64,000 nt of DNA. Source: Gautieria morchelliformis (taxonomy: Eukaryota; Basidiomycota; Agaricomycetes; Gomphales; Gomphaceae). The notes under the pieces are model-generated. The model had not been told where the DNA came from. It was given only the letters and a program-made list of their open reading frames with translations, and did no database searches. The stretch lies in NCBI GenBank assembly GCA_015179125.1, contig WHVA01000038.1, positions 1 through 64,000 of the forward strand, read 5' to 3'. How positions within the stretch are numbered: the first letter of the stretch is position 1; every line of letters begins with the position of its first letter. Position numbers and translations under genes: made by a program. Shown in pieces: positions 1 to 10,942 of this stretch.

Positions 1-336
1 CAAGAAAAATACGTGCCCTTGCACGCGGCTCGAACATCGCGTTCTCTGGTACGCTACACATTCAACCGCGTTTCCCGCGTGTTGCGCTGAGCTTCACTGC
101 TCGCATAGCCTCGGCTCCCGCTAGACGCATCAGCGTTCACGTCCTACTAGTAGCTTATTCAGCAGTCGCCTTTCGACCCTGTACATCGCCCTCCCTCCGC
201 CCAACCCCGTCCTCCCTCCCCGCCCCGCTCCTAGCGTGTCCCGGTCTGCGCAGGCAAATCTTATCATAAATACTTAGATCACGCATAGCAGCCCAGCACG
301 CCGGCGCACGGTTGCTTTGTGGATATTGGGCGCAAA

Positions 337-834
337 TGTGGAGGACAGGAATTATAGGCAGTAGGTATGGACTTGTTATTCAAAAGAATAGACTAGAAAT
401 CAATTCACTCTCTCAGTGAATTTAGTGGTCACTATAAATATATTATACACTACCTAGAAATCAATTCACTACAGAGGATTCCTAGGTCAATTAATGCAAA
501 GACTACTAGACTAATTTACTTGCCTCTCTCAGTGAATTTAGTGGTCACTGAGAGAGGGGGAAATGTGTTCCACTGCGCATGTACTACTACCCGGCCCTTT
601 AGCGCCCAAGAGCTCGCGCGTCGAAGTCATTTCAGACTCCGCTGGGTGCAGCCGCTTGTGAAAGTAGGAATAACAAGATGAAATAGAGAGATAAGGAATG
701 AGTGGAAAATTTCGAAAATAACCAGAGAAATGGATGCATAATACAAGAACAATGTGAGAAGAAATTGGAAGGCCACACAACAAATTGGATATATTATGCT
801 TGATTTTGGTGCAGGAGCATAAATGCACCCAACA
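337..834 (-). repeat. Copia-A1 3' LTR (498 bp)
   Basis: Same sequence as 5097-5594 as far as I can read. It contains two copies of a CTCTCAGTGAATTTAGTGG segment (near 409 and 534). The second is part of a 13-bp inverted repeat, CCTCTCTCAGTGA facing TCACTGAGAGAGG, at about 532-566 with a 9-nt loop. Confidence 0.95.
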
Positions 835-847
835 CGCCCCCTCAAGC

Positions 848-3800
848 TTAATATATTCCGATTTGCTCGTTGAGAATCTTCACTCTAGGACTAGGAAGTC
901 CTTTAGTGAGGATATCTGCCAACATTTGTTCGGTTGGCAAATAAACGAGCTTGGCTTGTTGATTTTTGATTATATCTCAAAGGAAATATAATCGGATGTC
1001 GAAATGCTTGGTTCTCGTGTGTTGTTGGGTGCCATACGTGATGGCAATGGCTGATTGATTGTCTGAATAAACTTGGATGGGTCTGTTCAGTGGTTGGAAT
1101 ATTTCAGAAATAAAATGGCGCATCCAAAGAGCCTCTTTGCCCGCATGGGTCAGGGCGACGAATTCGGCTTCAGTTGATGAGAGGGCTACTATCGACTGTT
1201 TCTGGCAACTCCATGAAACAGTGCCTCCATCAATCTGAAATAAGTATGCCGAATACGAACGCCTATGACTCTGTGAACCCCAATCCGCATCTGAATACCC
1301 CATCAAGCCGTCTTGATTTCTTCCAAGTGTGAGTTTGTAATGCTTCGTGCCTTTCAAATATTTGAAGACACGTTTGACTGCATTCCAGTGTGTGCCACCT
1401 GGATTTTCAAGGAATTGCGAGAGTAATGACACCGCAAATGCAATGTCAGGTCGAGTGGCTACAGCCGCCCACATCAGTGATCCTATAGCTTGCCTGTATG
1501 GAAACTTCGACATGGCTTTCTTGCCTCTCTCTGTAGAAGGACATTGGTCTTTAGATAATTTTACGGCTGGATCAAGAGGCGTAGCATAAGTCTTTGCATC
1601 TTCGAGATTAAATTTTTTGATGATCTTCTCGATGTATGCAGGTTGTGAAATTGCAATGGCCTTCTTCTGCCAGTCTCTTTCGATTTTGAGATTCAATAGC
1701 CAATGAATCTCGCCTAGATCTTTCATACTGAAGACCTGAGCAAGATCTCGTTTGACTTCGTCCAGGACTGACTGATTCTCAGCTGTGATGGTAAGGTCGT
1801 CCACAGCTGTTGCAATGATCACATGCCCTTTTCCGCCACGTCTATAAAATACAGCCCCGTCTGTGGCTGACGTAGTGAATCCTAATTTGTGGAATTCACC
1901 ACTTAGACGTTTGTACCATTCTCTTCCAGATTGCTTGAGGCCGTAGAGTGCTTTCTTCAAAAGTAGCACTTCGCCTTTGTCTCCTGACTCATATCCATAC
2001 GGCTGCTTCATGTAAATAGGTTCGGGCAACGTAGCATTAAGATATGCATAGTCCACGTCCATTTGATGAATAGGCCAGTCATTCCTAGCAGCAATGGCGC
2101 ATATGATCCGTAGGAGGATAACCGAGCAACAGGTGAGTATGTCTCATCATAGTCGATTCCAAACTTCTGCGTGAAGCCTTGGGCGACCATTCTCGATTTA
2201 GGTATTATTGGTTTCCCTTCTGGATTACGCTTCCAAAGGTAGACCCATTTGTTGCCGACAATGTTGGCTCCAGGAGGTGGTTTGGTTCTTTCCCACACTC
2301 CCTTGTCGATTAGGGCCTCATACTCTTTGTCCATTGATTTCTTCCATATAGGATTATTCAGAGCTTCGTCTGCATTGCTAGGTTCAATTTGACTCAAATC
2401 CGGCGCCTTGTTATTGTTTTGACCGTCGGTTAGAAACGCACTGATGGCACACTCATAGCTACTGATGCCATCAATCTCGGAGGATAATTCTTGGTCGAAT
2501 AAAACTTCTTTATGGTCCTCAACGTCCTCGTAAGCTAGCGTAGTCATATGTGCGCCAGTTTGTCTCTGAGTTTGAGATCTTGTCACGGGACCTGATGGGG
2601 CCGGCTGCACTTGTTGTTGACGGATCCTTTCGCTTCTCCTTATCGGTTCAGCTTCACTAGGTCTGTCATCAACTCCCTGAATAGGTTGCAGCTTTTCAAG
2701 ATATTCTTCCGGTGCACTTTCATCAATTTCTTCGATCTTTGCCTCTTCGCTGACTAAGCGACCGGGCACAGGCACTAATGCCGGAATGGCCTTCTTCTCT
2801 TCTTTAGACGTAGGTAGCTTGGATTCCTCAATAGAAATGATTGGGACCTTTCCCTTCTTCATTTCTGAATCAAAGACAATGTTCCGCTCGACAGAAACTT
2901 TGTGCGAGTCAGGCCAATAAACATAATGACCATGGCTCTGCGCAGAAATTCCTATCCACCGAGCTCTCTTGGCACGAGCTGCCAATTTATCTCCCTGAGT
3001 GATTTTAACGTAAATTTCAGTTCCCCACGCGTGAATGTCTTTGAGATTCGGTTTTTCATGGTGAATCATCTCGTATGGCGTTTTATCTGGTAGAGCTCTT
3101 GTATGCGTCCTGTTCCTAAGATAATTGGCATGCTGTATCGCATAGCCCCATAATATCTTAGGAAGGCCTGATTCTAGCAGCATGGCACGAGTTCTCTCAG
3201 TGAGAGTTCGGTTCAGGCGTTCCGCAACACCATTGGACTCTGGTGTGTCGTGTACCGTCAACTGACGCTTCGTGCCTTGTTTGGCTAGATGCTGTTCGAA
3301 TTCAGAGCTCATATACTCGCCCCCTCGATCAGAAACAAGTGCCTTGATGTGCACATTTCTCTGTCGAAGCATTAAAGCTTCGTAGAGCTTGTACTTTGAG
3401 AATGCTTCTGATTTGTTCGCCATGAGATAGATCACCGATTCTCTTGAGTAGTCATCGATAAAGGAGACATAATATGACTTCTTATCGATCGTGAGGTGTC
3501 TTGCAGGTCCCCAGACATCAGAATAAATTCTGTCACCGAATTTTGATGTTCGGTCTCTGGGTTCTCGAGGAAGAGGTTTGCGCGCAATCTTGGCCTGAAT
3601 ACACGCATCACAGACAATTCTATCGCCTGTGGAGCTCAGTTCAATGCCCAATATCATGCCATGATTTAATAGATGTTGTAGGGACTTCTGCGAGATGTGC
3701 CCCATCTTTTGATGAATTTCCATGGCAGATAAACACATATGGGCTTGAGCACTTTGTGACTGGAGGTCTAGTCGATATAAGCCATTGACCTTCGGTGCTT

Positions 3801-5091
3801 GCATCAATACTTTTCCAGCAGCATTAGATATTGTGCATTTCTGGCCACCGAGTCGAATGTCGTAGCCAGCATCATCGCACCGACCGATCGAGACGAGGGT
3901 AGCAGCAATTTTGGGTGCATAGTATGTATCTTGCAACGTGACTTCTACTGTTCTATCTCCAACCTTATTGGATAATAGGAGCAGTCCTGAGCCGAAGGCA
4001 TCAAAGGTACCTTTGTTGGCTGCTCGGATAGTCCTCGGCTGTGAGAATTGACAGTAGTTCCTCAATAGATTTTTGTGAGGAGTCATATGCGATGTCGTTC
4101 CGGTGTCGAGTATGACTATAACTCCTGAGGATGTGCTCAAATTGAAATTAGAGCACTCGTCGAAATTGGTGAAGGCAAGATGCCCATCACCACTTTCCTC
4201 AGAAGTAGACTCTTCTTCGGCAACATTCGCTTTTGCTTTACCCTTCTTCTTCTTCTTGCCTTTGGCTTTCTTCTTCTGACGTGGTCCTTGACCTTCTTTA
4301 CCACCTCCTTTAGCCCAGCAATTTTCGATGGAATGTCCAGGCTTTTTGCAGTTGGTGCATATATGCGCCTTCTGCGCCTTCTGGTCCTTCTTAGTAGATG
4401 AACCAATAAACACCTGCTCTTCTTGCGGGAGTGTTTTCTTCCTGTCATACTGAGCCTTTAGTACCCTAATAATATTATCAGGGACCAATGGCATCCCGCA
4501 TTCTTCAAGCGAAGTGGTAAGGGCATTCATGACTGCCTCATAGGATGGTGGAAGTGACGCAAGGATGATGTCCATAAATTCTTCTTCGGAAACTCTGGCT
4601 CCCATCTCATTAAGACGAGCATATAGGTCTTGGGCCTTGTCCAAGTGATCTCTCAAGTCTCCATCCTCAGGACATCTCATACTGCGGAGTTGTCTCTGCA
4701 GGCTGGTGAGGACCATCTTGGGCTTTTTGGTCATCTCATTGACCAGTGCATCCCAAGTCTCTTTTGCTGTCTTCTGCTTCTGTAGCATCAGGGCTAATGA
4801 CTCTGACACTGAGACGATGATTTGGGTCTTGGCTTGTCCTTCTCTAGCAAGGTATCTCTCCAGCTTCTCCTCAGCCTTATCCATCTGAGTTTCCTCAGCT
4901 TCTGTAAGAATATGGCCTGGGGGCATAACTGGAGGATCAGGAGGTCTAGTGACTCTCCCTTCAATATGCTTGAGCAGATTTTTGGACTCGAAATAGCTGA
5001 TGAGAGTGGCTCGCCACAATGGCCAATTACTTCCATCAGTAGCAAGCTTCTCAACACCCAACAGCTTCTCAGAAGTGTCTCCGGGGCCCAT
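848..5091 (-). pseudogene. Copia-A1 Gag-Pol, frameshifted and truncated
   Basis: Polyprotein of a Copia element, readable as residues 1-1027 (5091-2008) and a second piece (2062-977). Gag carries a CCHC zinc knuckle (CTNCKKPGHSIENC). It is followed by a protease DTG motif, integrase HHCC and DDE motifs, a reverse transcriptase with a VDD active site, and RNase H. Compared with intact Copia-A2 there are two lesions. One G is missing in a GGG run near 2114-2116, shifting the frame in the reverse transcriptase. A CGA arginine codon has become TGA at 977-979, removing the last 43 or so residues of RNase H. The normal end would be near 848. The start ATG lies inside the primer-binding site, as in A2. 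Confidence 0.95.
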
Positions 5092-5096
5092 AACCC
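5084..5096 (-). promoter_or_regulatory. Copia-A1 primer-binding site overlapping the gag start codon
   Basis: On the minus strand the 13 bases GGGTTATGGGCCC directly follow the 5' LTR. They match, with one mismatch, the complement of the anticodon stem-loop of initiator methionine tRNA, the known half-tRNA primer of Copia elements. The ATG inside this site (5089-5091) is also the gag start. Confidence 0.75.
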
Positions 5097-5594
5097 TGTG
5101 GAGGACAGGAATTATAGGCAGTAGGTATGGACTTGTTATTCAAAAGAATAGACTAGAAATCAATTCACTCTCTCAGTGAATTTAGTGGTCACTATAAATA
5201 TATTATACACTACCTAGAAATCAATTCACTACAGAGGATTCCTAGGTCAATTAATGCAAAGACTACTAGACTAATTTACTTGCCTCTCTCAGTGAATTTA
5301 GTGGTCACTGAGAGAGGGGGAAATGTGTTCCACTGCGCATGTACTACTACCCGGCCCTTTAGCGCCCAAGAGCTCGCGCGTCGAAGTCATTTCAGACTCC
5401 GCTGGGTGCAGCCGCTTGTGAAAGTAGGAATAACAAGATGAAATAGAGAGATAAGGAATGAGTGGAAAATTTCGAAAATAACCAGAGAAATGGATGCATA
5501 ATACAAGAACAATGTGAGAAGAAATTGGAAGGCCACACAACAAATTGGATATATTATGCTTGATTTTGGTGCAGGAGCATAAATGCACCCAACA
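5097..5594 (-). repeat. Copia-A1 5' LTR (498 bp)
   Basis: This is the promoter-side LTR of the minus-strand element. It is identical by eye to 337-834 and is followed outside by the target duplication GCAAA at 5595-5599. Confidence 0.95.
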
Positions 5595-5839
5595 GCAAAC
5601 GCGTCCACGCGCATAGAGCCCAACTGCTGATTCAGTCCGCCCGAAGCTCGCAGAATTACCATGTGCATCCCAGTATGAAGCACTGAAACCACGTCCTATC
5701 CACGCATCCTCGACCTTTCTGGCTCCCGGGGGATCGTGATATACTGCCTTCCGCACCATAACCCTCCACTACACCACCAACCTTGCCGCTCCCTGTACCA
5801 AGCTCACGGAAACCACGCAGAATAGGTCAGAATGGTGGC

Positions 5840-7294
5840 TTAGGTGCTTTGATTTGAAGTTACCTTGTGTACAATACTTAGCCTGTCAACGATCCTGAAG
5901 AGTGCGCCGCCCAATCGTTTCCCATTGTGCGTGTTATTCAGTTGTGTAAAGCCGAACAGGGCACTCTGGACCTCCCAGGAACCAGGTGTCGACTCCTGTA
6001 TCCAATGGCCGGTGACCGCAAAGTATTCATCGGCATTGGGGGGAGGCCTGCCATGCATCACAGGTGAGACTGATAAGTCCCTTCACTGTCCCCCCCTGCC
6101 ATAGTATATGAATGAGATATAAAGTGATGGAGGTGGTGGAAAACTCATGTTAAGTCTCTTTTTGAGATTCATCAGCTGCGTCCTGAATTTACTCATGATC
6201 TCATCACATGTTCCATTGCATGTAGGAAGGATGACACCTTTCATTGCCTGTGCCCCAATATCAATCATTTTCTTGAATGATGGATGGGTTAGGGCCTGAA
6301 TCGGCTGTATGCACCCAGGTGAGAGACCACAGCTTATCTTTCACACAATGTGACTCACCTGGTCCATGATAATCAGCCATCCTATTGCTGCATCACAGAA
6401 TACCGTACTGGTAAATGGAACTACATGCTCTTTTTTAGGAATTTCCTTCAAGTGTTCATTGAGCGTTCCTTGCTGAAATCTTGCCACAGCGTCTTCCTGC
6501 ACTTGCTTAGCCTTCATTACCTTGGGGAGCTTTGATTCAAAGTTGTGAGTATATGCCCACGTGTCATATTTAGCCTGTATGATCTACTCAATCAGCCGTC
6601 CAAGACCGAACCTGACCTTATGGTTGTCTAGCAACTCAATATGTCGACGTAGGGTCGTTGTGTCACTGACGAGTCTTAATCTGGACAAATGACAGCATGT
6701 GATTTCACAACCCAGATATCAATCCGACGCACTTACCCACAGATTTTACAAGCACAACATTTCCGAACTTTTCCATCCTTGCCAGTCAGAGCCGCTAGTT
6801 CTTCAAAAAATTCGCTTAGGTCACGATTTGCATCCTTTCAAATGGTCTTCGTTGATGGTGCAGCAGAGAGATCAACGATATTGATGTCAGCGAGCAAATT
6901 GTCGGCATCAATGTCAATGGGATCTACAGCTGACTTGTGGTGCTTCATAGCTGGGCAACAATGCAAGGTAAGCCTACTAAACCATCTGAACCGAGAAAAT
7001 TCCGCTTACTATGCCTTTGTTTCTTCTTATGCTGGGTTTGGTTCCACCAGTTGAATCACTGGAATTTTCTCTCTCGTCCGCTGCAAGTTCTGAGTCGGTG
7101 AGTTCAAGAATGTTGAGCGTCTTCCTCTTATTCACACGGGAAGAGCTGTTGTCTTCAGTTGTTTCACCAGTTGTTTGAGCAGATCCCTCCTCTGCAGCCA
7201 GTTCACCAATGCTCTCTGGCGATGGAGCAGAGGGCAGTCTGGCCACGGCGAGCCGTTTGGCAGCAGCATGTGAAGCAAGTGCCAGAATGGACAC
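5840..7294 (-). pseudogene. hAT-1 transposase, 5' half only
   Basis: Exons of a BED-finger hAT transposase can be followed on the minus strand. Order: a Ser/Glu-rich N-terminus with a KRK signal (7294-7010); an acidic exon ending in a CCACKIC zinc-finger half; an intron with GTAAGT and CAG ends; the second finger half (LRRHIELLDNH); a long exon to about 6350; an intron; an exon with MIDIGAQAMKG; and finally TCDAW (the first catalytic Asp region) followed by YFAVTGHWIQE and LNNTHNGKRLGGALF. It breaks off after RLSIVHK near 5865. At least one in-frame TGA (THE KTI-stop site near 6842) and one frameshift (near 6050) are visible. The second Asp, the Glu and the C-terminal dimerisation domain are absent, so it is non-functional. 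Confidence 0.8.
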
Positions 7295-7467
7295 ATCTCT
7301 GGGGTCGGTGACCTTCTCTGTTGCAGTAATTCTGCGCTTCAGTCAACTGCTGTTGGTGATCCCCAACATACATCTTCAGGCAGGAGGGAAAATTGAGGGA
7401 AAGAACTCTGTTTAATGTATATACAGTTGCCGTCCAAATCGAGGCAAAGGTGTACCATATAAGTGCC

Positions 7468-7569
7468 GCAAAGCCCGGGCTTAAGCCCAGGGCCTGGGCT
7501 TCCGCAAATTAGAAGCCCAGCCCATTTGGTGGGCTCAAACAGGGCTTGGCTTGGGCTTGAGGTTCTGGC
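7468..7569. repeat. hAT-1 terminal and subterminal GGGCTT repeats
   Basis: Just upstream of the hAT-1 N-terminus there is a cluster of AAGCCC / GGGCTT motifs in both orientations, for example GCCCGGGCTTAAGCCC at about 7473. Clusters of this kind are typical of hAT element ends, where transposase binds. On the minus strand a CAG that could be the first bases of the element lies at about 7567-7569. No partner terminus is visible because the other half of the element is missing. Confidence 0.55.
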
Positions 7570-8190
7570 TATGTACTCTTCTTGCGCTTCTTCCTCGTGA
7601 TTGACAACATGCCGCCGTCCCTGTGATGCTTCTGTACTCGGAGTTTAGCGCTGGATGCTTCCATTGATTGTGTTTTCTGCTGCTTCCGTCGTTCTGTGCG
7701 CCGGTGATACCTCCGGTCCCCGCTTGCTGTACGGCACAACCCCTTTTGTGTGTGCATTCCGTGGAGGAGGAGTGTGGAGACGGTTATGTTCTATTATTTT
7801 CGCCATCTGCCATTCTTTTCGATTTTTAGTTTTAATTCTTGCTCTCCATGCACACCAGATAGTCGCTGACACCTACTCACAGGGATGATAGGATGCCTTC
7901 CAAGCCGCGCTGCTCCGCATACTGGTGGAGTTTGGCCAAGAGCATGGCCGTGTTGCAAGGTGTGCCGCACCGGACTGCCTCGGCAGATAGTACGAGCAGT
8001 ACTGGGATGGGTGCTATCGCTGCATCAGCCATGTAAGAGATAAGGGAGAGCCCTGCGCTGCTGTACCTTAAGCCGCAGCACAGATAGAGGAGAACGCATA
8101 TGAGGACCTTGTGGATGGAGGGATGGGAATGGGGATGCAGCCGCCTCAAGGGTGGTGACCACCTCACTCACAGACAAAAGGTGGGTCCCC
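7570..8190. other. intergenic stretch, nothing recognised
   Basis: No open frame with a recognisable motif on either strand. The translated ORFs here are short and low in information. Confidence 0.5.
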
Positions 8191-9078
8191 TGTGCTTAAG
8201 TCCTCCTCTGGTCGAAGATAGAAATATACAGGAGAGGGCTCAAGACGATGATCACAGTGAGAATAAGTTTTGCACAAGATGGACATATGATAATTGAACT
8301 GGGGAATATACATGTGAATGTAAACTATTTATATCAAATGCTCATATGATATCAGCGAATAGGAAAGAGGCTGTCTGGAGTCAGGGTTGGATAGGGGTGC
8401 ACAGTCATGATACAGAATAGATGAAACACAGATCCAATAGAATGGAAGAGGAGTGCAAACAGAAACAACAGGAAGGAAAGGGGATGAAGGTACTTATGTA
8501 CGAAAACACACCTGAGGACCTGCATATATGCTGCCTTGCATGGACTCTTCGTCTGCTGGGTTGGTCCCACGCGATCTACGGACAGGACATTCTGCGAATG
8601 CATTCTGGCCATACGAACACCTAAAGGGGTTGGATTGGGAAGGTGATGGGACCAGTGATGAACCATCAAGCTGGGTAAAGGATGTCGATCATGTTTGATG
8701 GTGTACCTGCTGGCGAATGTGACGAAGGGTGAATGGAATGATCATAGAAGAGGCGTGGCCGAAGGGAAGGGCGAAGCCGCGTGAACATAGAGGAGGATCA
8801 GGAAAAGGGATAATAGGGGTAGCTGGGTACAAGAAATAAACGAGCCACATCATCCAATCATAGGGACACCCGACTGGGTCTGAGCCAGGAAGGTGATAGG
8901 ACCCATGATGAACCATTGAGCTGGGGAAAGGACGTTGATCGAGTTTTGATGGCGTGGCTACGTGTGAATGACGCGGGAAGCGAATAAATGTTTGGCGAAT
9001 TCGGCGAGGAGCTAACAGAGAGAATATAAAAGTGGAGTGATGAAGTTACTGGGTATAAGAAATAGATGGGTCATGACA
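8191..9078 (-). repeat. family E solo LTR, copy 1
   Basis: Minus-strand copy of a sequence found again at 56709-57639 and, in part, at 63695-64000. All begin TGTCATGAC followed by a conserved TTTAT-type stretch and TACCCAG. Copies 1 and 2 end near GACTTAAGCACA / GACTTAGGCATCA. No internal retroelement genes adjoin it, so it is most simply a solo LTR. Inside is a roughly 250-bp tandem duplication, whose two units share the segment reading ATGGTTCATCA on the minus strand (near 8645-8700 and 8905-8950). I found no convincing target duplication. Confidence 0.7.
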
Positions 9079-9084
9079 GTGAGC

Positions 9085-9480
9085 CACAGTGGCCGAGAAC
9101 GCATCCTTATGGAGGATAATCATAATGGTTATGTAATACAGCATATATGAGTATATAATATATACCATAAGAGTATTGATAACAACATATAGGAATATAT
9201 AATAGTACTTATAAGGAGAATAATAGATGTTATTAGATGATTCTATATATATTTAAACATCTTGAAGATATATATGCATATGAGAGAGTATTAGACTACA
9301 AGATAGAGTAACAGATACTTGGAGAGATACTTGTAACAGATATGAGTAGGAGTATTAGTATGACTAGTTATAATAAGAGAGTATTAGACTACCATATGGA
9401 GTAATAGTAGTTGTGTAGATATTTGTAATATATATGAATAGTTATAATGATATAGTGTATATTAAAAGTGGGTAGAAAAA
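9085..9480. repeat. AT-rich degenerate tandem repeat tract
   Basis: About 400 bp composed largely of A and T, with an irregular repeated unit containing GAGAGTATTAGACTAC (near 9291 and 9376) followed by TACTTGTAA / TATTTGTAA-type blocks. No coding potential. Confidence 0.7.
9384..9452. repeat. 69-bp segment shared with 52737-52805
   Basis: By eye this segment is identical, in the same orientation, to 52737-52805, from TTAGACTACC to TAATGATA. The distant copy sits directly against a Helitron-like terminus. Confidence 0.9.
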
Positions 9481-9653
9481 ATAAGAAGAGGCGTAAAAAT
9501 CAAAAGAGGCGTTCTCGTCGGCGGAGCGGCCGCTCGGGGAGGGACAAAATAAAATTTATTTATAGCCCAACAATAAGATTGGCATATACTTTCGTCCTCT
9601 TCTTTTCTATAATCTGAGAATAAAATGGGTGAAGCTACAGGTAATAAAAAGTT

Positions 9654-9917
9654 GTGAGCATCCACCTATGGACAGGAACGAGTTCCGATTGGGGCAGGTT
9701 TGATTTGGCTGGGGGTTTGGGTTTGGGTTTGGGTTTGGGTTCGGGGAGTGTGGAAAGGGAAAGTGGAACAGAGGAAAAAGATAAAGGAAAAGAGAAAGAG
9801 ACAGAGGAAAAAGTGGAAACAGGATCAGGTTCGGATTCGGATGATGGGGATGAGGAAGACGAGTGGAATGATGGGGGAAAGAATGTGGATGAGGATGCGA
9901 CTCTGGAAGATAACTAA
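9654..9917 (+). other. acidic low-complexity open frame
   Basis: An 87-codon open frame that would need a GTG start and so lacks a good beginning. It encodes a GLGLGLG tract from five TTTGGG units (about 9707-9740), then a Lys/Glu-rich and an Asp/Glu-rich tail ending at a TAA. It could be the end of an acidic nuclear protein exon, but simple-sequence DNA is an equally good explanation. The 12-bp palindrome GAGCGGCCGCTC at 9524-9535 lies just upstream in AT-rich sequence. Confidence 0.25.
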
Positions 9918-10162
9918 ACTACTGTTTTCGGTTTTCTATCCTAATGTGAATCTTTTTTCTTGGTACTTTTTGTTTCAGAATCGGGATCAGGAATGGAAGT
10001 GAAATGAACAGACAGAGAGAAGGGAGGAGCTGAGAACTACAAGCGTAGCTATTAGGCAAAACGGCCAAGATAAAACATAGCAAAAGAGTGTTTTGTCTAA
10101 CTAAGAAAGTGACCGTCAAATGAGTGAAAGGAAACGGGAGAGCCAAAGCTCGGGTTCAAGGA

Positions 10163-10942
10163 ACCCATGGTACAGGCTTGGCAGGGTAGGCCAAGTGGAA
10201 GCCAGTCACAATCTCGGCTGTGTGGCTGAGCCCAGTCGCAAGGACCCATGACATCTCTTCACCGGTACCTTCATAACCAGCCCAATGGACAAGGTACGGG
10301 AGGTTACATGGTCTATGGCGTCAGTCGATTTTGGAATCAAGAATCTTGGAAATCTCATACTCTGTCTTGCCGTCAATCTCAACTGGAGGAGGCGGGGACT
10401 GAACCCGATTCGGGATGGCGTTCAGAATAGCAGGTTCGAGCATAGAGACATGGAAGACCGGGTGGACCACCTGAAGGCTATCCGGCAGGTGTATAAGGTA
10501 AGCTCGGGATCCAGCCTGGCCAATACTCTCAACGGGGCTGAGGTACGTTTCAGGCAGCTTCTTCAGGGGCTGGGTTGTTCGGCAGAACTGCGCGTTTACA
10601 AACACGGAGGATCCTACTGTGAACTCGGGAGCGGGAGCGCGTTGCGCGTCGGCTGAGACCTGGTACCAAGATTGAGTGGATTTGATTTGCTCTTTCAGGG
10701 CAGTGTGAAGCTGGTCAAGGTCAACTGTGAAGTCTCAGGCTCGGGAGGATGTGAGGTCCCATTCAGGGTGAACCGTGAGGTTCAGGTTGTATCCCTTGTT
10801 GGCAAAGAAGGGTGATATGCTGGTAATTGCACTGGGAGCATTGTTGTATGCAAACTCGGCAAGTGGTAACAACTCGGACCAATTGTCCTGCTGATAATTG
10901 CAATACACACGAAGGTACTGTTCCAGAGTTTGGTTGACAGTG
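10163..10942 (-). pseudogene. Gypsy-D integrase C-terminus with chromodomain (fragment)
   Basis: Read on the minus strand from 10942. It starts within the integrase core ([10 protein letters not shown], then [14 protein letters not shown], a classic Ty3/Gypsy integrase motif). It continues through the C-terminal segment with YLSPVESIGQAG and HPVFHVSMLEP, and ends in a chromodomain (YEISKILDSK, then YLVHWAGYEGTGEEMSW). In-frame stops occur near 10738 and at 10321-10339. No LTR, reverse transcriptase or gag is attached. The chromodomain would guide integration to marked chromatin in an active element; this piece is dead. Confidence 0.85.

Larger units (their letters stand above)
337..5594 (-). 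mobile_element. Copia-A1, full-length Ty1/Copia LTR retrotransposon
   Basis: A complete 5,258-bp element on the minus strand. Both LTRs begin TGT and end ACA, and are flanked by the same 5-bp target duplication, GCAAA (332-336 and 5595-5599). The internal order on the minus strand is primer-binding site, gag, protease, integrase, reverse transcriptase and RNase H, which is the Copia order. A polypurine stretch rich in G (about 836-846) precedes the 3' LTR. By eye the two LTRs are identical, so the insertion is recent. The coding region is nevertheless broken in two places (see the gag-pol entry). Confidence 0.95.
155..5759 (-). other. small unrecognised ORF split by Copia-A1
   Basis: If Copia-A1 and one GCAAA copy are removed, positions 5759-5600 and 336-155 on the minus strand join into one open frame of 113 codons, from an ATG at 5757-5759 to a TAA at 155-157. 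The two arms keep the same frame across the insertion point. I do not recognise the product. It is basic and rich in Arg and Gly in its second half, with no clear domain. It could be an exon of a host gene or a chance ORF. The rest of 1-336 and 5595-5839 shows nothing I can name. Confidence 0.3.

Noticed and set aside
1347-1589. Plus-strand ORF across the Copia-A1 RNase H region
   Set aside because: Antisense shadow of the real polyprotein; the same shadow appears in Copia-A2 at 26622-26864 because the sequences are copies.
9707-9740. TTTGGG repeats as an internal telomere tract
   Set aside because: Only five units, and the usual fungal telomere repeat is TTAGGG; simple sequence within an open frame is sufficient.
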